64,000 nt of DNA. Source: Parelaphostrongylus tenuis (Eukaryota > Nematoda > Chromadorea > Rhabditida > Metastrongylidae). A program made the translations under genes and the position numbers. The stretch covers positions 198,501-262,500 of the forward strand of contig JAHQIW010003769.1 in assembly GCA_019055375.1 (NCBI GenBank). The letters are read 5' to 3'. A model generated the notes under the pieces. The model searched no databases, was not told the origin of the DNA, and saw only the letters and a list, made by a program, of their open reading frames with translations. Within the stretch, counting starts at the first letter, position 1, and each line of letters begins with the position of its first letter. This document shows positions 38,301 to 53,300 of the stretch, one piece after another.

Positions 38301-41300
38301 AAAGAATGACTTGCCGCGTCGAACAAGATCATTTTGAATAAAATCCATCATCTACATGCTTCTTCATCAAATAAAGCCAACGGGCGACTTATGGGTTTTT
38401 ACTTGATTAAAAAAATTATGATTTCTTGGCTTAATTCTTCAGTTGAAAACTCTGGCTGTTCCATTACCATCATCGGCAATGAATTAGAATCAAAAGAAAA
38501 TGCCATTGGAACCATGGTCCTTAAGCAAAAAGAGTTGATTATGAGACAATAAATGCCATCAGGGTGCATGGAAGCGATCCGGTCATCCCTAAATTCTTTT
38601 CGTTGTCACTACTGAATTGTGGGTGCTATGATCAGTCCGTTGGGCAGGTCATCTTATGAACAGTTCCTCGCAGCGAATTCAATCGTTATCTCATTTTTAT
38701 TAAAGAGACAAATTGTAGTTCATTATCAAATTCAGGACGTGTCGGGCCTCGCGGAAAGCCTGGATTACCTGGGAGGTCAGTTCACTCTTTCTTCAATCTT
38801 CTCAAGTAATTCACATGTCAGTGAACTAATTCTTTGATCAGCTCAAAGTCTGATGATTTCATGACACTTTCAAAAGTTTCTAGAACATAATGTATTTACT
38901 TTTGAAGACTTGTGGCACTTAATTGATCTATCTCCACTTCTTTTCACTGTGCTGATCTCAGTACTTCTAGCTTTCAATTCTTTTTTTTCTCGTCATCTTC
39001 TTGATCGGCGTGGAATATGAATTGAGCACGTCTCCTTTGCAATCTCGAGGATAGCCTGGCCGTGGCGCTCCATAGGACGTTCGTTGTTGACTGTCGGAGA
39101 GTGCTGGGCAGCAGGGTTTATCCAGCGCCGCGACGAGCATCACAACCTGGGCCACGGCGCCTTCTTTTTTGAGACTATTCTCTATGAATTCTAATTCGAA
39201 TGATTGGATAAGAATTCTCACTTGATAGAAATTCGAATATGGGCAAAGTTCAACCCATTTCTGCAATTGCAAAACTCTGTTGATGTGCTGCATCTCCCAT
39301 AAGTAGAAATTTTTCAACGTAACTAGAAATTTTCGATGATTTTGAAGAGTGAGCTTTACTCTCTAGTCACAACTTTTTTTGCTACGCTTATCGATGGCAA
39401 ATAAGAGCATTTCACGGCTTCGAAACGGTGTGTGTGTATGATCAGCTTTTGCTGTGGTGACAAAGGATTAATCATCAGTCCTCTTTTCAATGGTTTTTTA
39501 AGGCATCTCCTTAAACAACATATGATTTTAAAACATATTATAGCGATTATCAGATTATACACTGTTTAAGCGAGGTACCAAGAAACAGTAGAAAGGAGAG
39601 ACGTAACAGGACATGTTCTACCAACTAGGTTAGTAAAAAAAGTTCAGAAAAAATGCTTGTAAAGCACTTATTTAAGCACCTATTACAGCCGAACAAAGAC
39701 AGACTAATAATCAAAGTACTCCTCTTCAACTTTAAGCACTTCCTGCCACTTCTCCGGCAAAAGATCGATTCCGCGAGCATGAAAATGATTGATTGATTGA
39801 TGTGTTCACTTGCCATCGTTGCATTTAAACTCAACATACATTCGTGCATCATCAACAACCTAATTTGCTCGCTCGTTAACTCCATCTCGAAATAAGTAGA
39901 TAAATTATATACCAATCAGCGCTGAAGAAGACGGGCTTTCAAATGAGCCTAAAAGCACAAAAAATGGCCGACACCACAAGCATTTTCTCAGAACTTTTTC
40001 CCTAACTTATTATGAGCAATTAACTGTGAAACACTACACGGCAAGTTATCACCTTGCGCGTGTAGTGCAAGTTGTTCGCCGTCAATTCCCTTATATGTAG
40101 TGCGTACACTCTCCTACAAGGGATAGGCGGGGACAAAAGGCACTGTGCTATGATGAGGCTGAAAGGTCTAAACACGTGTCTAGCACTATATAGGTGCCAT
40201 GAGAGATCTCATGAAAGGCTTGAAACATGTTATCAGATTGCATAGAAACCAGTTTGTTTGCGACAACTTTTCTTTGAAATGGCCTGACTTTTGTGCTATG
40301 TGTACGATGATAACGGCTCGGCTTTATGCGATGGTGTTTGCTTGAGTCAAGAGAGCCGCATGGTTGACCGAAGCACTCCGCTCGATTGTGCGCCAATACC
40401 ACCGCCATCAGTGACGATGGCCAGTAGATATTCACCACTCGCCGACGTGAGGTGCCCAATATTCGCTCATTCACTTGTTTCCAAAGAGTGGCAAACTTAT
40501 CTTCTTCGTCTTTTTGGCACAATTTTCTGTTCTTTGTGATTCACCCACATTCTATTCCATCTTAGTATTCAATTTCAAATTTTCCATCACAAAGCCAAGT
40601 CTAATCTAAGAGTTTGTTTGTTATTACTTGGCATGGCCTATCTCATACCTACTGTGCGGATCTGAGAGCTTTTGACATACGATTTGTACCCTCGGATTTC
40701 TCCTCCACAATAGTCTTCGAACATCTTCGCGTGTAGTCTCTGCTGCCTCTTGAGAATTCCTTCTCATTTATGAATGTTATATAGTAATAATAGTCGATTC
40801 TCATTGTAGTCTTGGAAAGGGGTGAGCCAAGGCGTTCTCACGTCATTGCTAGAGAACATGGCGGAAGATTCGAGAGATCCACTTTCTATTAACCTCGGCA
40901 TCAATGTTAATGTTTTTGATTCTAATAAACTGTGTCACTCACTTCCCATCCACTCGTAATTTATGAAACTTAGGAGAATTTAAAGAATTTATGATCGATG
41001 TATTTACATGACTCCATATGTTTATTTATGGAAATCAAAAAAGTTGGGGAATACTGGACGATCCATTCCAAAGTCTATTTTATATTAAATGCAGAAAAAA
41101 TGTAAGAACTCCTCTTCCATCTGGTAGTTCTTTGAGCTTTTTCAAGTGAAGGTCGACTTCTATTGCTTCACAGTTTTTTGTTTGCACTATTAGACGATGT
41201 GGGTAAATTTTGAGATGGGAAGATTAAAAAAAGGAATGAAAGTGGGAAAGATTGACGAAATGGATGAGATGGTGAAGTAAAAAGGAAATTGTGAATCAGC

Positions 41301-44300
41301 AATTAGAGTAGAAGCATTCATGATGACCTGCGATGTTTTCCAACTACTCTTTTTTCAAAATCTTTGCATTTATATAACCAGACTTCGCGATCACTTTACA
41401 TTTTGTGCAGATCGTACCAATTCTTTCATTTAATTTATACTTACGTATCGTTTAGCAGCAAAAGTCTTCGGAATTGTGCCAGTTTCTTTTTTTTTGAGAA
41501 AGATATCTTTCTCAAGAAATGTGCTAATAGCTAATCGCATTGTTTTTTTTTTGGAAACCAACAATTAAATATGGAAACTTAGCCTTTTAGCTGGCACGAG
41601 ATTGGTAAACGACATTGTTGTTGTCGTTGTTGATCGCTGTACGGATTGCTGGCTGACGTTTCGGCGACACCGCCATCCTCAGAACCTGGACGTACACTGT
41701 TTTCGAGATTTGTTTGAGTCGCTAATAGGATTGACGCATAGGCACCGCCCTTGGATCAAGTCAGAAAATTAAGCGCATGTATGGTGCCAGATCTCATGTT
41801 ATTGTGGCGCACTCATCTTTACGGTTCATTTTTTTGCGTGGGTTGACCCCAAATATTACCACAGGCAGCCACTAACCGTTCTTGATCGGTAAGAATTTCC
41901 TAGAGAATTGCGCTATAGAGCTGCTTGAGAGCTGCTTGCTTCGATTGGATGAGGGGTTTAGTCGAAGCGTGTATTTGTGACATAGATAACCATTGCGCTT
42001 CTCGTGTTTCTCGACACTTTTCGTCCCTCATGATTTTCTGATAGCTAAGGTTCTTTCTGATTAGAAGGAAACAAATAAAAAGCCGATCTCATTCGCTGGG
42101 AAGGAATTTTTCATAGGAGTGTTAATAACCTCGGAGAGTGGAGACTTGAGGCTACAGCCACACTTCACCGGTTTTCAGAACACTCCTATTATAACGCTGT
42201 AGCATCCAGATCGAAAATTATGTTTCACTCTCGTCTTTCGCTTTGATTTTAAGACGCGTTATAATTTGCTGGACGCCGAGAAGCAGATCAATGTGTAGAG
42301 AGAATTTCGTAGTATTTAGTCAATTGTTTTATCTGAAGTTTCTTTCAAAGAGGCGGAAAAATTCCCATCTGAATAACAAAATGTCGATCGTCCTGCCTCG
42401 CCCCGCCCCGTGCCATGGCCGTCGCCTTGTAGAAAAACAAGTAGACAACCTGCCGAAAAAGTAAAACTCGATATTATTTCTCATTCCTTGCCGTGTCAAA
42501 AAATAAGTACATTGCTAGAATCAGGAGACATTAGGCTATCAGACGGCTACTAGCAGTGTGAAGAAAGAGTTCTGTTCGGCGAGGTTTGAAGCATAAGTCA
42601 AAAGACCAAAGGAGATCAAAGGATCGAAAGCGCTTTCTGGACGGCGAACATACTTTTCACTTCTTTAAAGCTTGTGGTATAGTTTAGATACTATCACTCT
42701 ATGGAAGGAGTTTTGTCCAGCGAAATATAAGCGAGATAAGAGAAAAAAGCACGTGATTTCATGAAACATGATTTTATTTTGAATGTTACAGCGTTATATA
42801 AACGGCTGTCTTGAAAAACCGGCGATGTGGGGCTGTAGGGGCCGTAGCTAGAATTTTAGGCTTTCGAAGAATATCCAATGTTCCCATGAAAAGTTTCTGT
42901 CCATAGAATGACATCACTTTTTCACTTGCTCTAATAATCAGAAAGAGCCCTTAAAGAAAAGTCAGCAAAGCAGTAACAATGAAGAAATAAAAAAAGGGGT
43001 AAAGAAAATTCATGTCTTTATTTAAGAGTTGTTTGCTAAAGAAGGGCAATTTTTTCCGTCTAATCAGCACAAGTGTCAAGGATGGTTTTCTCGCAAACTG
43101 ATTATAATGCTTTCGTGAAATGACTTAATCTTGACTAAATAATAAAATTTATTAAACTTCCTCAAATTCCTAATGATACAAGTTTTATATTCGGCTAAAT
43201 TCCACACTTCACCTTCATTATATCCGGAACGATAAGAGTGAATTGTCCACAACTGTTGTTCTTGCGGTGTAAATTTTCACACGCGCAGTATGGAGTAGTC
43301 TTTTGACTTTTGACACTACTCCAATAAAAGATCTCATCTGCTAGTACCTTCTTAAATTTATTGAGAATTTTTCGAGAAATGATCTCATATATTCTGAAAA
43401 ATTCAAAAAGCTAGTGCTGATGAATTTTGAATCAGTAGTGGTGTTAAAGGAAAATTTCAAAGCCTCATAAACGGAACCATTTACTGCCACTATGGGATTT
43501 ATTTTTGAATGCTTTTTCGTTGACTTTATGTTTCTTTGAAATAAAATTTTTCAAAAAATCAGTTACCTAGATTCTTGAAAAATCCAATTTAAACTCAGCG
43601 GCCGTAAAACCAAATCCCATCAGTTTGGCGGACCAGCATAATATTCCGTACAGAAATCCCGCTCGTTCAATTATTTTCAAGTACAAAACGATGTCAGTGA
43701 CTCAAAAAAAAAGCTAAGAAAGGCTTCTAGCTCTAAAAAAATCGTAATTTTATCTTAGAAAGTTACGAAGTCCACAAGAAGTAAATTACATCCGTTTTTA
43801 TTCAAGTAATGGATCTGTCATAAATAGGGTGATATATTGGTTGCTTCATAATATGTTGGGGAAAAAGTTCTGAGAAAATGCTTGTAACTTTTTTGGATGT
43901 CGGCCATTTTTTGTGTTTTTGGGCACATTTGAAAGCCCGTCTTCTCCCGCGTTGATTGGTGTATAATTTATTCACTTTATTCAAGATGGAGTTGGCAAAA
44001 CATGCCACCGTTGCATTCAAACTCAACGGCCAATCGTGCATCGTCATCAACCTAATTTGCTCGCTTGTTAACTCCATCTTGGAATAAGTAGATAAATTAT
44101 ATACCAATCAACGCGGAAGAAGACGGGCTTTCAAATGAGCCCAAAAACACAAGAAATGGCCTACACCCGAAAAGTTACAAGCATTTTCTCAGAACTTTAT
44201 CCCCAACCTATTAGATTGAAACGGCCACAGTTTTGTAAATTTACATTGAAATAAATAGGTATAGTGCCTGTTTTAGTTTCCGTGATCATAATTTGTTATC

Positions 44301-47300
44301 GTGCTCTGAATATAAGCAGTGATTGAAAACTGAAAAGAAAGTTGTGAAACTGAAAATCGATTTTGACAAGCACTCGTCATCACTGCTGACTAGTAATTTG
44401 CTCAACCTGCTTTCACTTTCGATTGACGGCAATTTGACTTCGCTTCATTGCTGCTATTTTCATGAATGCACACAATGGATACTTTTCTCTATAAGTACAA
44501 TAACTCTTTGAAAAAAGCATTGTTCGAAATCTATTGTATCCTTTCGCAATTATGACAGTGGGTGAAATTGTTAAATGTTAACCTTTCGTTCACTCGTTCG
44601 ATATGGCTGTCTATTCTTTGGCTGACTGGCTAAAGTTAACATCCAGCTCATGTCGGAATCGAACCTCCAATGACGATCAATCAACAAATTGCTCCAGTGC
44701 TCTCAGAAAGTGGTCTATGTTGTCTTGTATAAAATCTTCAGAGGAACCGTCTTCACTGTTTAGCGAACGTTTAAAAAGAAATTTCTCTGATCTCTTTTGG
44801 CTTTTTATCTTTTTTCAAAAATATAGTGGAAGCCAAAAAAAATTTGGAAAACCATACCTTTGTAGTTGGAAGATGTTACAGCAGAAATTTGAATTCGTAC
44901 AGCCGATGTGTCGTTATCAAATTAGTCGTTCCTGTTAAACAAATTTTTCCATCAGCTATCGACTCGATCGCTACACCCAGTTCGCTTCCCTTTCACAGTC
45001 ACCATACGTTCATACATTCTCTATTACTTCGTATTACCATCAGTCGTTCTCTAAATTCTCGTTATCGTGGAAATTGGAAAATATACTGTAGATGAGAAGA
45101 AACGTTGTTGGTCCAGAAGCTGAACCATGAAGAATGTATGAACCATTTAACATGGAAAAAATGGGTTCTAAAAACTTCAGTGTTCCTGATTTGTTGAGAC
45201 GTCAGCATTAATAGATTGAATACACTTCAAGGTGGAAGAGGAATTTCATCAAAAAGAGAGAGCTAGATGTAGCGAGGTGCTGGTAACTATGAAATTTTTA
45301 TTAACTGATTTTCTTTGCCTTTCCATTTTTCTTTGACATGTTCTAAATGATCAATAGACTTTCGGAGCCACTGCTCGATTTTTTGCTATCGCTTACTTGG
45401 CTCATATATTTTATCCTGGTTTCTAAAGTCAGCTCTAAGCCATAGTCATCCATCTCCGCCTGTGTTTCAAATTGTTTTCGTAGATTTATTCCAAAAGGTT
45501 TACACTGGTGATTTCATCAGATAATGAAGAAGAATCTTTGTAAACTGTCATGATATTTTCCCATAAGGATCCCATATCCTAGCATTCAATTCGACTCCTC
45601 GAATTCATCGTCCAAGGTCTTCGTGCACTTTGCGTATTGTTTTTAACTGCTGCTTGAGCAATTCGACTTCTTTGTAAACGTCGTAGAATGGTGACGCTGT
45701 CGAATCTCCACGCAATCTTGAGGATAGCCATGCTAAAGTATTCACACGTGGTTATAGGATACTCTTGAATTACGGTGTAGATTCAGCACTGCTTTCCCAT
45801 GGTCGGCATTACTATCCATTCGTCCACAATCCTTTTTCACTTCATTACATTTTCATGCTGATAAGTGGTCTGCATTAGAAAAAATTCTCCATATTCGTGT
45901 TAGCGTGCATTTCTACAAAGGTTATCTATAATTAGGTTCACTGGCCGGTATGACCTCCAGAAAGGTCGTCTTCTTTACAATAGCTTTTTTCGGTGCGCAG
46001 AAGTTTCTTCAACACTTTTTTTCAATCACATGGTAACCTGCCATTGTAGAAGTTGCACTGCAGCTTCTTCAGCAATAGGCGTCCTCTTGATAATTTTTCA
46101 TTTTTCGCTACTGGAGAGAGAGAGTGCGGTTTACAGAGTATGGGCAGTGAGAAGGCCAGAAATGCTTTTGCCTCCAAGAACTGACATTATATGTAATGAG
46201 TAGCATCATTTCTAGAACAAATCCTTTTTTAAATATTTTTTAACCGCTGTGATGACTTTTGTTTAACATCAGAGTATAAAAACTAAAGTTTGAACAGCAT
46301 AGCATTCTTTGCAGAACTTATCAATTCCATTAGTTGCTGACAGCACATGATTGTATAGAGAACGAGTATTTTCTCTTCATATTCAAGAGTTTCATATGGA
46401 CTAAAAGCATGTTACGATACACAATAGAGCATGTCGCATTATACGAGATAAGATAAGCGTGGAATTTTTTGGAAGCGCAGGAAAAATCTGATTACATGGC
46501 AAAAGTGAGCGCATCCAAATTGCGAAATGCTGTAGGCCGGTGCGACTTCCATAGAGGCGATAAGCGATTCGAACAAAATTTTGGAGTCGTTTCATTCGTA
46601 CTCTGCAAGAAATTGGACGTTGTCGTAATGGGTTGAAATCTTCCCAATGACTTTCTCGCGTGATTTTCCACTGTCTCATCGTAGCTAAGGAGCGTTTTTG
46701 AGAATCGAGGTGGACCGTACACTGGGTGTTTCAAAGTTATGTTATGGATAAACCAACATGAAAAAATGCGGCATTCTCATTCTACAGCCTTGTTGCAAAT
46801 TGGCAATCTTTCCTTTGATACACAAGCGATGGCGACTATCCCTGTGGCGACCCAAAAAGGCTAGCGTTGAAGCCTTTATTGTTGTGGGAAGAAATATCAT
46901 TCGCAACCAATAAACTATCTGTCAGGTGAGGGTTGTGTCGCGGCTAGAATGATTCTTGTTGAGAACACACTTCACCTATCCAGGTGGGTAATTATTCTCA
47001 TTACTGCAATTTCAGCATATGTTCAAGGTTCAGCGGTCATTTTGCAAATTCGTCATTTGATGGATATTGAGACGGTATGATTTCAAGACCACGTGCACAT
47101 GCTCCTTTAATTTAGATAAGAGATTATACTTGGTTCCGAAACAATCATCTACTTGCCGCGAGACGGGGGTGTATGGAAATGCTGTAGTCGCTGTTATGTT
47201 TCTGCTAGATTGCTTTCTACCTTCACATTTAACCTACATGGGTCGTTTTTACACTCCTCTCAGGTTAGATACCTTGATAAAGAAGGTCGAGGAGGTAATG

Positions 47301-50300
47301 GGATGCTGAATGAGTTTGCGATCTTCAGTGCATATCGTCTGCATTTGCTCTGCGAATCCCAGCAGCTATTCCGGTGTACCCATATACAAGGACAATGCGA
47401 CAACGGCTACGCGCAGCCTCATCGAAAACATCAGCAATAAAGAATATCGTACAATATTCGCAATATCCTCTAATTTCCCTGGAACGGCTGGAGTTTCTGG
47501 GGCAGCTTCAATGCGTGACAAGGACAGCTGTAAGAGCTTCATCTGTGATTGTTCGAAGAACTGAATTACTCATGGAATTATATATAGAGTAGATGTTCTC
47601 GCTAATCAAATGCTTTCGCAATGTTTACGTTTTGGCGATCCATCTATTCAATACTTTGACACGTATCAAATATCTGCACAGATACGTTTCTGATTCTTTT
47701 CTTTTCCAATTATTATTGCCTTATAATAGTTATTTATAAGACACAACTTTTTTATTCATGAAAATCCAAACAACTTTATGAAAAGGCTTAATGACCTCTT
47801 TCCCTTTTCCTATGTTTCCTGTCACTTGCGACCTTTAGGAGCCTCTTCTCGACTTCTATTTTCGCTTTGTTTTGGAAATCGTAAACTCCGGTTAGGGCTA
47901 TCAGTTTACTCTTTATTCTACTCGTATACCTGACTTACTTTAGCAGTAATCGAGAGCGCTCTCGGTGCTACTGATCATTCGAAACACGTTCACTTGACTT
48001 CGGCGACTTTAGAAAAAACCAGTTCGTTCTGCGTGATCAACTTATTTTCAGCAATGTCGCATCGACGACGGAGCTCGTTAGTTGATGCTGTATCGTACTA
48101 TCGTTCTTGATAGTGCATACCGACTTGCGACACTTACGCTCATTTGTTATCGTCGTCGTTAATCTAATTTTAGCTGGTGGATGTTCTTCTCTTCGCGGTA
48201 GCAAGCAGAGTCATCCATCATCGCTAGAGTTCGGTGAAAGAAGTTGTCATTGGACTTCCGCTTACTTGCTAAACGTCTCACAACCAGTCGGTTACAATCC
48301 ATGGCCTTGCTTTTATTATTAACGATGCATCACATAATGTGTTCCGCCCATTGCCGGCATGAGCAGAAGTGGGGCATCCATTGCGGCACTGGATTGTCGT
48401 CCGTCACCGATACCGGAGCGGATAGCCATTCAGTTGATTACATTAGCCTATCGTGTTCCATATCATCAGTTCTCCAGCATATTCGATTGAACCGATTGCT
48501 CTGCCTTCTTGTTTGCACCTTACTTCTACTTTTTATTGCTCACATGACCCATTTTCAAAATATATTGTGTGAATCCCAGCGCTTCATTCATTGAAATCGA
48601 TGCCCCACACTGATCAGCCACGAAAATCATTCGATTTTTCTGTCTGACTGGATAGTATTTGCGGTTTTACGGTTTTACGGTTTTTATTTCTTCATGAGGT
48701 TGAGTGAATGAAGGCGGTCGAATTGCCTCCCTCGGAAGTTTTTGGATTGCTTGGTTGAAATATTTTCAATTATCATCAGAAGCAGTTCTCTAATCTTTAC
48801 GTATTAGAAGGAGTTTTCTTCCAGACAGGGGCCATACTCGCTTCTTAATCTTATTTCATTTATAACCAGTATACTTCTCTCAATATTTTCTATATACGTG
48901 ATTTCAACATTTCTGAAAGTATGTAGAAGTAGAAGGAGTACGTAGATAGCCATCCCTCAAGTGTCGCCTATTTGCGACTGCTTTCTGAGATAGCATGATC
49001 GAAGTTTTTGCTTTACTAAGGCGAAAGTCATTCTTTCCCAAACATTGAGAATGCTATCGGCATTGCATCTTTCTCTCACATGACATTGCGAAAGCATAGC
49101 AGTAACCTCCCTCCCTTTGTCCTCCACCTAACGAGATGGACTTTTAGGACTTCTTTGATTAAAAAATGGCGCTTTGATATAATATGGAATTCAGTTTATC
49201 GTCATATTTCAATGTCCGTAAAGCTCTTTGATTCACTTTGTTAGGACGCCACGTGTGCATATACGTCCCTTGTGAGCACCTCTGTCTAAATTTTTTCGAA
49301 ATAGGCTCTTCTTCAGCTTGATGAATGTGACTCACATGGATTTTGTGATGATACGAAGTAAATCACTTGCGTTCTCTCTATGAGAATTTTATCATACTTG
49401 TTTTTACCATCTTTGCTCATTGTTCTGCGATCACTATCAAGAATAGAACAATTGGGCTGTTTGTTTGTAGAATACAAAGGTAAATAGATTGCTTGGTCTT
49501 TGTCGTTAGCAATTATATCATCCTTTTTCAATTCGCTTCTGTTGATATCAGCTCTTTCGTCTTTTTTACAGCCAGACAGACTATATTGACTCGTTAGGCT
49601 GATTATAACTAATTCTTACCCGGCATAGATGGTTGGTCAAAAGTTCACCTGTTATGTAGCGTATTGTTACGATGAAATCACGTTTCATTCCTATACGGAA
49701 GTCTGTAACTCAAGATTCTTCGGCGAAACTTGCCATATTGGTTTTTCATTTTTCATTCTAATACTTTTCCTGCCTTTTTCACGTCATTCCTTGGACGTCA
49801 ATAGGACGAAAAATAGTGGTTACACGCCGTCTTTCCATAAATAACAGACCAGGATTAACGCAGTATGTCAAAAAAAAATTCTCTCTCAGCTATGCTGGCT
49901 AATCTGTAGGATTGGCCATCAGGGCTTGGTCGTTCAGATGGTAAAGATGCATTTTGCCTCAGTGTACATTGCCTGTGATATCTTTGATGTAGGCTTTTAG
50001 GATTCCCAATTCTATAATCTCTATTCCCGGGTTGACATTCTTTCAAGTTCGTGTCTCTCTACTTCCGAACTGAACCCATGATGACATCGGCGTTCGCTGA
50101 GCATTACAACTCGAGTGTACATAATTCTTTCGTCATTATATTGCATCCTTATTATTAGTGCTAGAAAAGAAAAACTAGAGCAATTTTCTCGTCCAGTTTT
50201 TCTTCACAAGCCAAATACGCGGTTTTTATAATAAGTTTATTGCGACAGCTAGAGTTTCGGCTGTTTTGCCTTTTTCCGAGCCTGGAAAATCGGACTAATT

Positions 50301-53300
50301 ATTAGAGCAATCTTCTACTCATAGAGTCGATGACGATGTAAACTTTTCTCCGTTTTTTTAGCGGTAATTTTGGCGTGAATACTATCGAAGATGAAATTAG
50401 AACAGTAGCTTTTCATTATTTCCGGTAAAAGTGAGTGTTCTTATTCAGGTGACTTGTACGTATTTTTCTCAGATCCTATTTGAGCAGAAATTATACTTTT
50501 GAAGACCGATTTTTGTTTTATTTTAGTACCAGCATATTCTACCATATTTACTAGCTTACTCGAGATAATTCAATCACGATCCGCAAGAAAGACTGCATTG
50601 TTATCACACGTGATATGACATAGTACCTAAGACTGTTGTATTTTGATGTACGAGGTGCGTTTGCGGCCCATGTGATCAATGCGCGGATGGTCTTCAACTG
50701 AACAGCTTAGTGAAAAACTCAAAAAAGCGGTGGGTATGTTGAAAGTTGATTCAGCTTGATGGATTACAGTCTAGGTGGTGGCTTTTTTCTGTTAAGGTAA
50801 TGGAGGTGTTTTGAGTGACGGGTTGTGAGCAACCTGGTCTTCCCAGAGTCTAATGAAGGGGAAACCGCCGAGACGTCAGTAACCGGAATAAAGTGCATAA
50901 TAGCAATCTCGTGTTTGGGTTACAGAAACTAAGCTGATTCCCATGAATAACCAGCAAGCACCTTTCACTTTCTCTCGTCATCGCTTCCCACTCATTGACT
51001 AGAAGCAATACAGCTATTTCACTTTAAGTGATATCTGTACTGAAAATACATGGAAATTCTTCAAATATCAAAGGAATCTTTGTTTTTTATAAGATTAGTT
51101 CCTACAACGTGTAGAAATTTTCGGTCTTTACAAAAATTTTACATCTCTTTCCGTATCTTTTCTGTCAATTTCTCTTTCGTTGGCTTAAAATCGTCGATTA
51201 TATGGATGTTATTCATTCAGAGACGGTCGACCCGGCGTAGTTGGTTCGCCTGGCACTCGTGGTCCGCAGGGGTGAAAGAGGTAACAAGGGCGCGCTAGGT
51301 GCTCCTGGCCCACACGGCCCACCAGGATTTCCAGGCCATCCAGGTCTGTACCCGCTTCTTGATCGACATCTATTTCATCTATCACAAATATTTTATCACT
51401 TTATTTGATCCATATCATAATCTTATCTTCACTGTGCGGACTCCCGGTCCTTCTAGAATTTAATTCGTCTCCTCGCGATCTTCGTCACTTGAGGACTGGC
51501 CTTTCTTCTTCATGAACGCCGTAGAATACTCGTTGAGCAGATCTCTTTGCAGTCTCGAAGTTAATCAGGCTGGGTGTTCCCGTAAGGACGCTCGTTTTTG
51601 ATTGCCGGACAGTGTTGAAGATGGGAAGCGGGAGGAAGGGGGGGGGGGCGGGGGCGAGCATCACCAGCCACACGGCCATCGGCTCTTACCCAATGATGTT
51701 GAGTGAGTGCAAAATTTTGACGCTAGGCGGGACTGGAATCTGCATTTCACCCTTTCCCGATACGCGAACTTAACCAATTGGACTATCAACGCCTGTTTCG
51801 CCATTGCTTTTTCGACGCTATTGATGCGTTGTAGCGTAGAAAGAGCAATGGCGAAGCAGGCGTCGGTAGTGCAAATGTTTAAGTTCGCGCATCGGGAAAG
51901 GGTGAAATGCGGGTTCGAGTCCCGCCTGGCGTCAAAATTTCACATCTCTCAACATCATCGACTATGTTTATAGCATAAAACTAATGAGATATAGCACTTT
52001 GTCGTTTCTTTGGAATGTTTCTACTTCTCTCTTTTCTTATTCAAACATTAGATCTATGGGAAGACTTATGCGATGAATTTTACTGGTGAAAATCCTCTAA
52101 AGATTACTTTAAAACTTAGCGACAGTGCTTCACGTATCAGAATATCTCATCGTGGTACGAAGAGAAGTTGGTCGTATGAGGGACTACCTAGGTTGTCATT
52201 TGCTGCAGTGATTGTTTGAAGATGAAATCATCGGTGGTTCCATGTTTTGACAGGTAGATGAAATATGCGAGGACAGTAATCAAACTAGAAGGCTTTTGGG
52301 CTAATATGGTAAAGGATATTAGAATGCGTCAAAGCTGCTACTAACATATACATTTATAAATTATCTATAAATTAGCATACTGACGCAGAACTAAATAAAT
52401 TAGTTGAGGTTCCGCTGAAGAAACGGCAAAAATAAACATCAAACCAGCGACAGGATCAATTTAAAACACGGCCAGGCTTATCTGCGCATGAACTCACGGA
52501 ATTGTTGCAAGCCCATATGCTGTCCAGTTGGGAGGAATTACTGCGATACAGGCAGTCCGAAAGACGTTGCATCTTTTGGATCTCACTTCTGGTCACCAGA
52601 TTGGCGACATGGCTTCCTTGCCGAGTGCACCATTTCACCATCTGTTCTGTTTGCTGCAGAATGTTAAGATGAAGCTGTGAAAATCTTTCGAAAAGATTCA
52701 AATGTACTCTTTTTTGCTGTTTATTTTGATAGACAGATTCTATTTTCTCAAAGACCTTATAAGCTTGTGCCTGAATCAGATAAACGAATAACTGCTCTCT
52801 TATCCCGATACCTGTTTAGGTTCCTGTGCTCACTGTCCATCTAGCGCTCAGAAGAACTCTCAGCCATCCAGGATTTCCCAGTCAGGCTACTACATCAGCT
52901 GCTTATCATAAATCCACCCAGAACGGGAACACAGGCAATAACGACCGATCTTACCTTACTTCTCCTCAAAAAGCGCTACAACCAGTGGCACAAGTGAGCT
53001 TTTTAACTTCATCTTCACAATCGCACGAAACATTTCACTTCTAAACGGCTGCATGTAGGGAATTCCGTTACGAGAGTTTAACCATCTGCTCATAGTTTTT
53101 TAGGCAGAGCGATTTTAGCTGCGCCTTCCTCATTTAATACTTTTCTGAAATCCGGTAAAAAAGTCTAGTCGGTGTTGCAGACCCACGGGAAATCAACACT
53201 TTCTGTGAAGCCCATACTTCGCAATGACGACAATGAGCTACTTGAGCCAATCACTCCGGAGTCGCATAAATCTCGAAAACCCATGGGTTATTCGCAAGAG

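Noticed and set aside
40148..40539. Overlapping open stretches on both strands near 40150-40540
   Set aside because: They overlap a family A element and show no motif or splice support.
46401..46734. Minus-strand open stretches that might be a transposase remnant
   Set aside because: No catalytic or DNA-binding motif could be recognised.
48107..48594. Two overlapping open stretches with hydrophobic N-terminal parts (possible nested secreted protein)
   Set aside because: No supported ATG for the first, no family motif, and the frames overlap with similar quality. They lie inside the long collagen intron.
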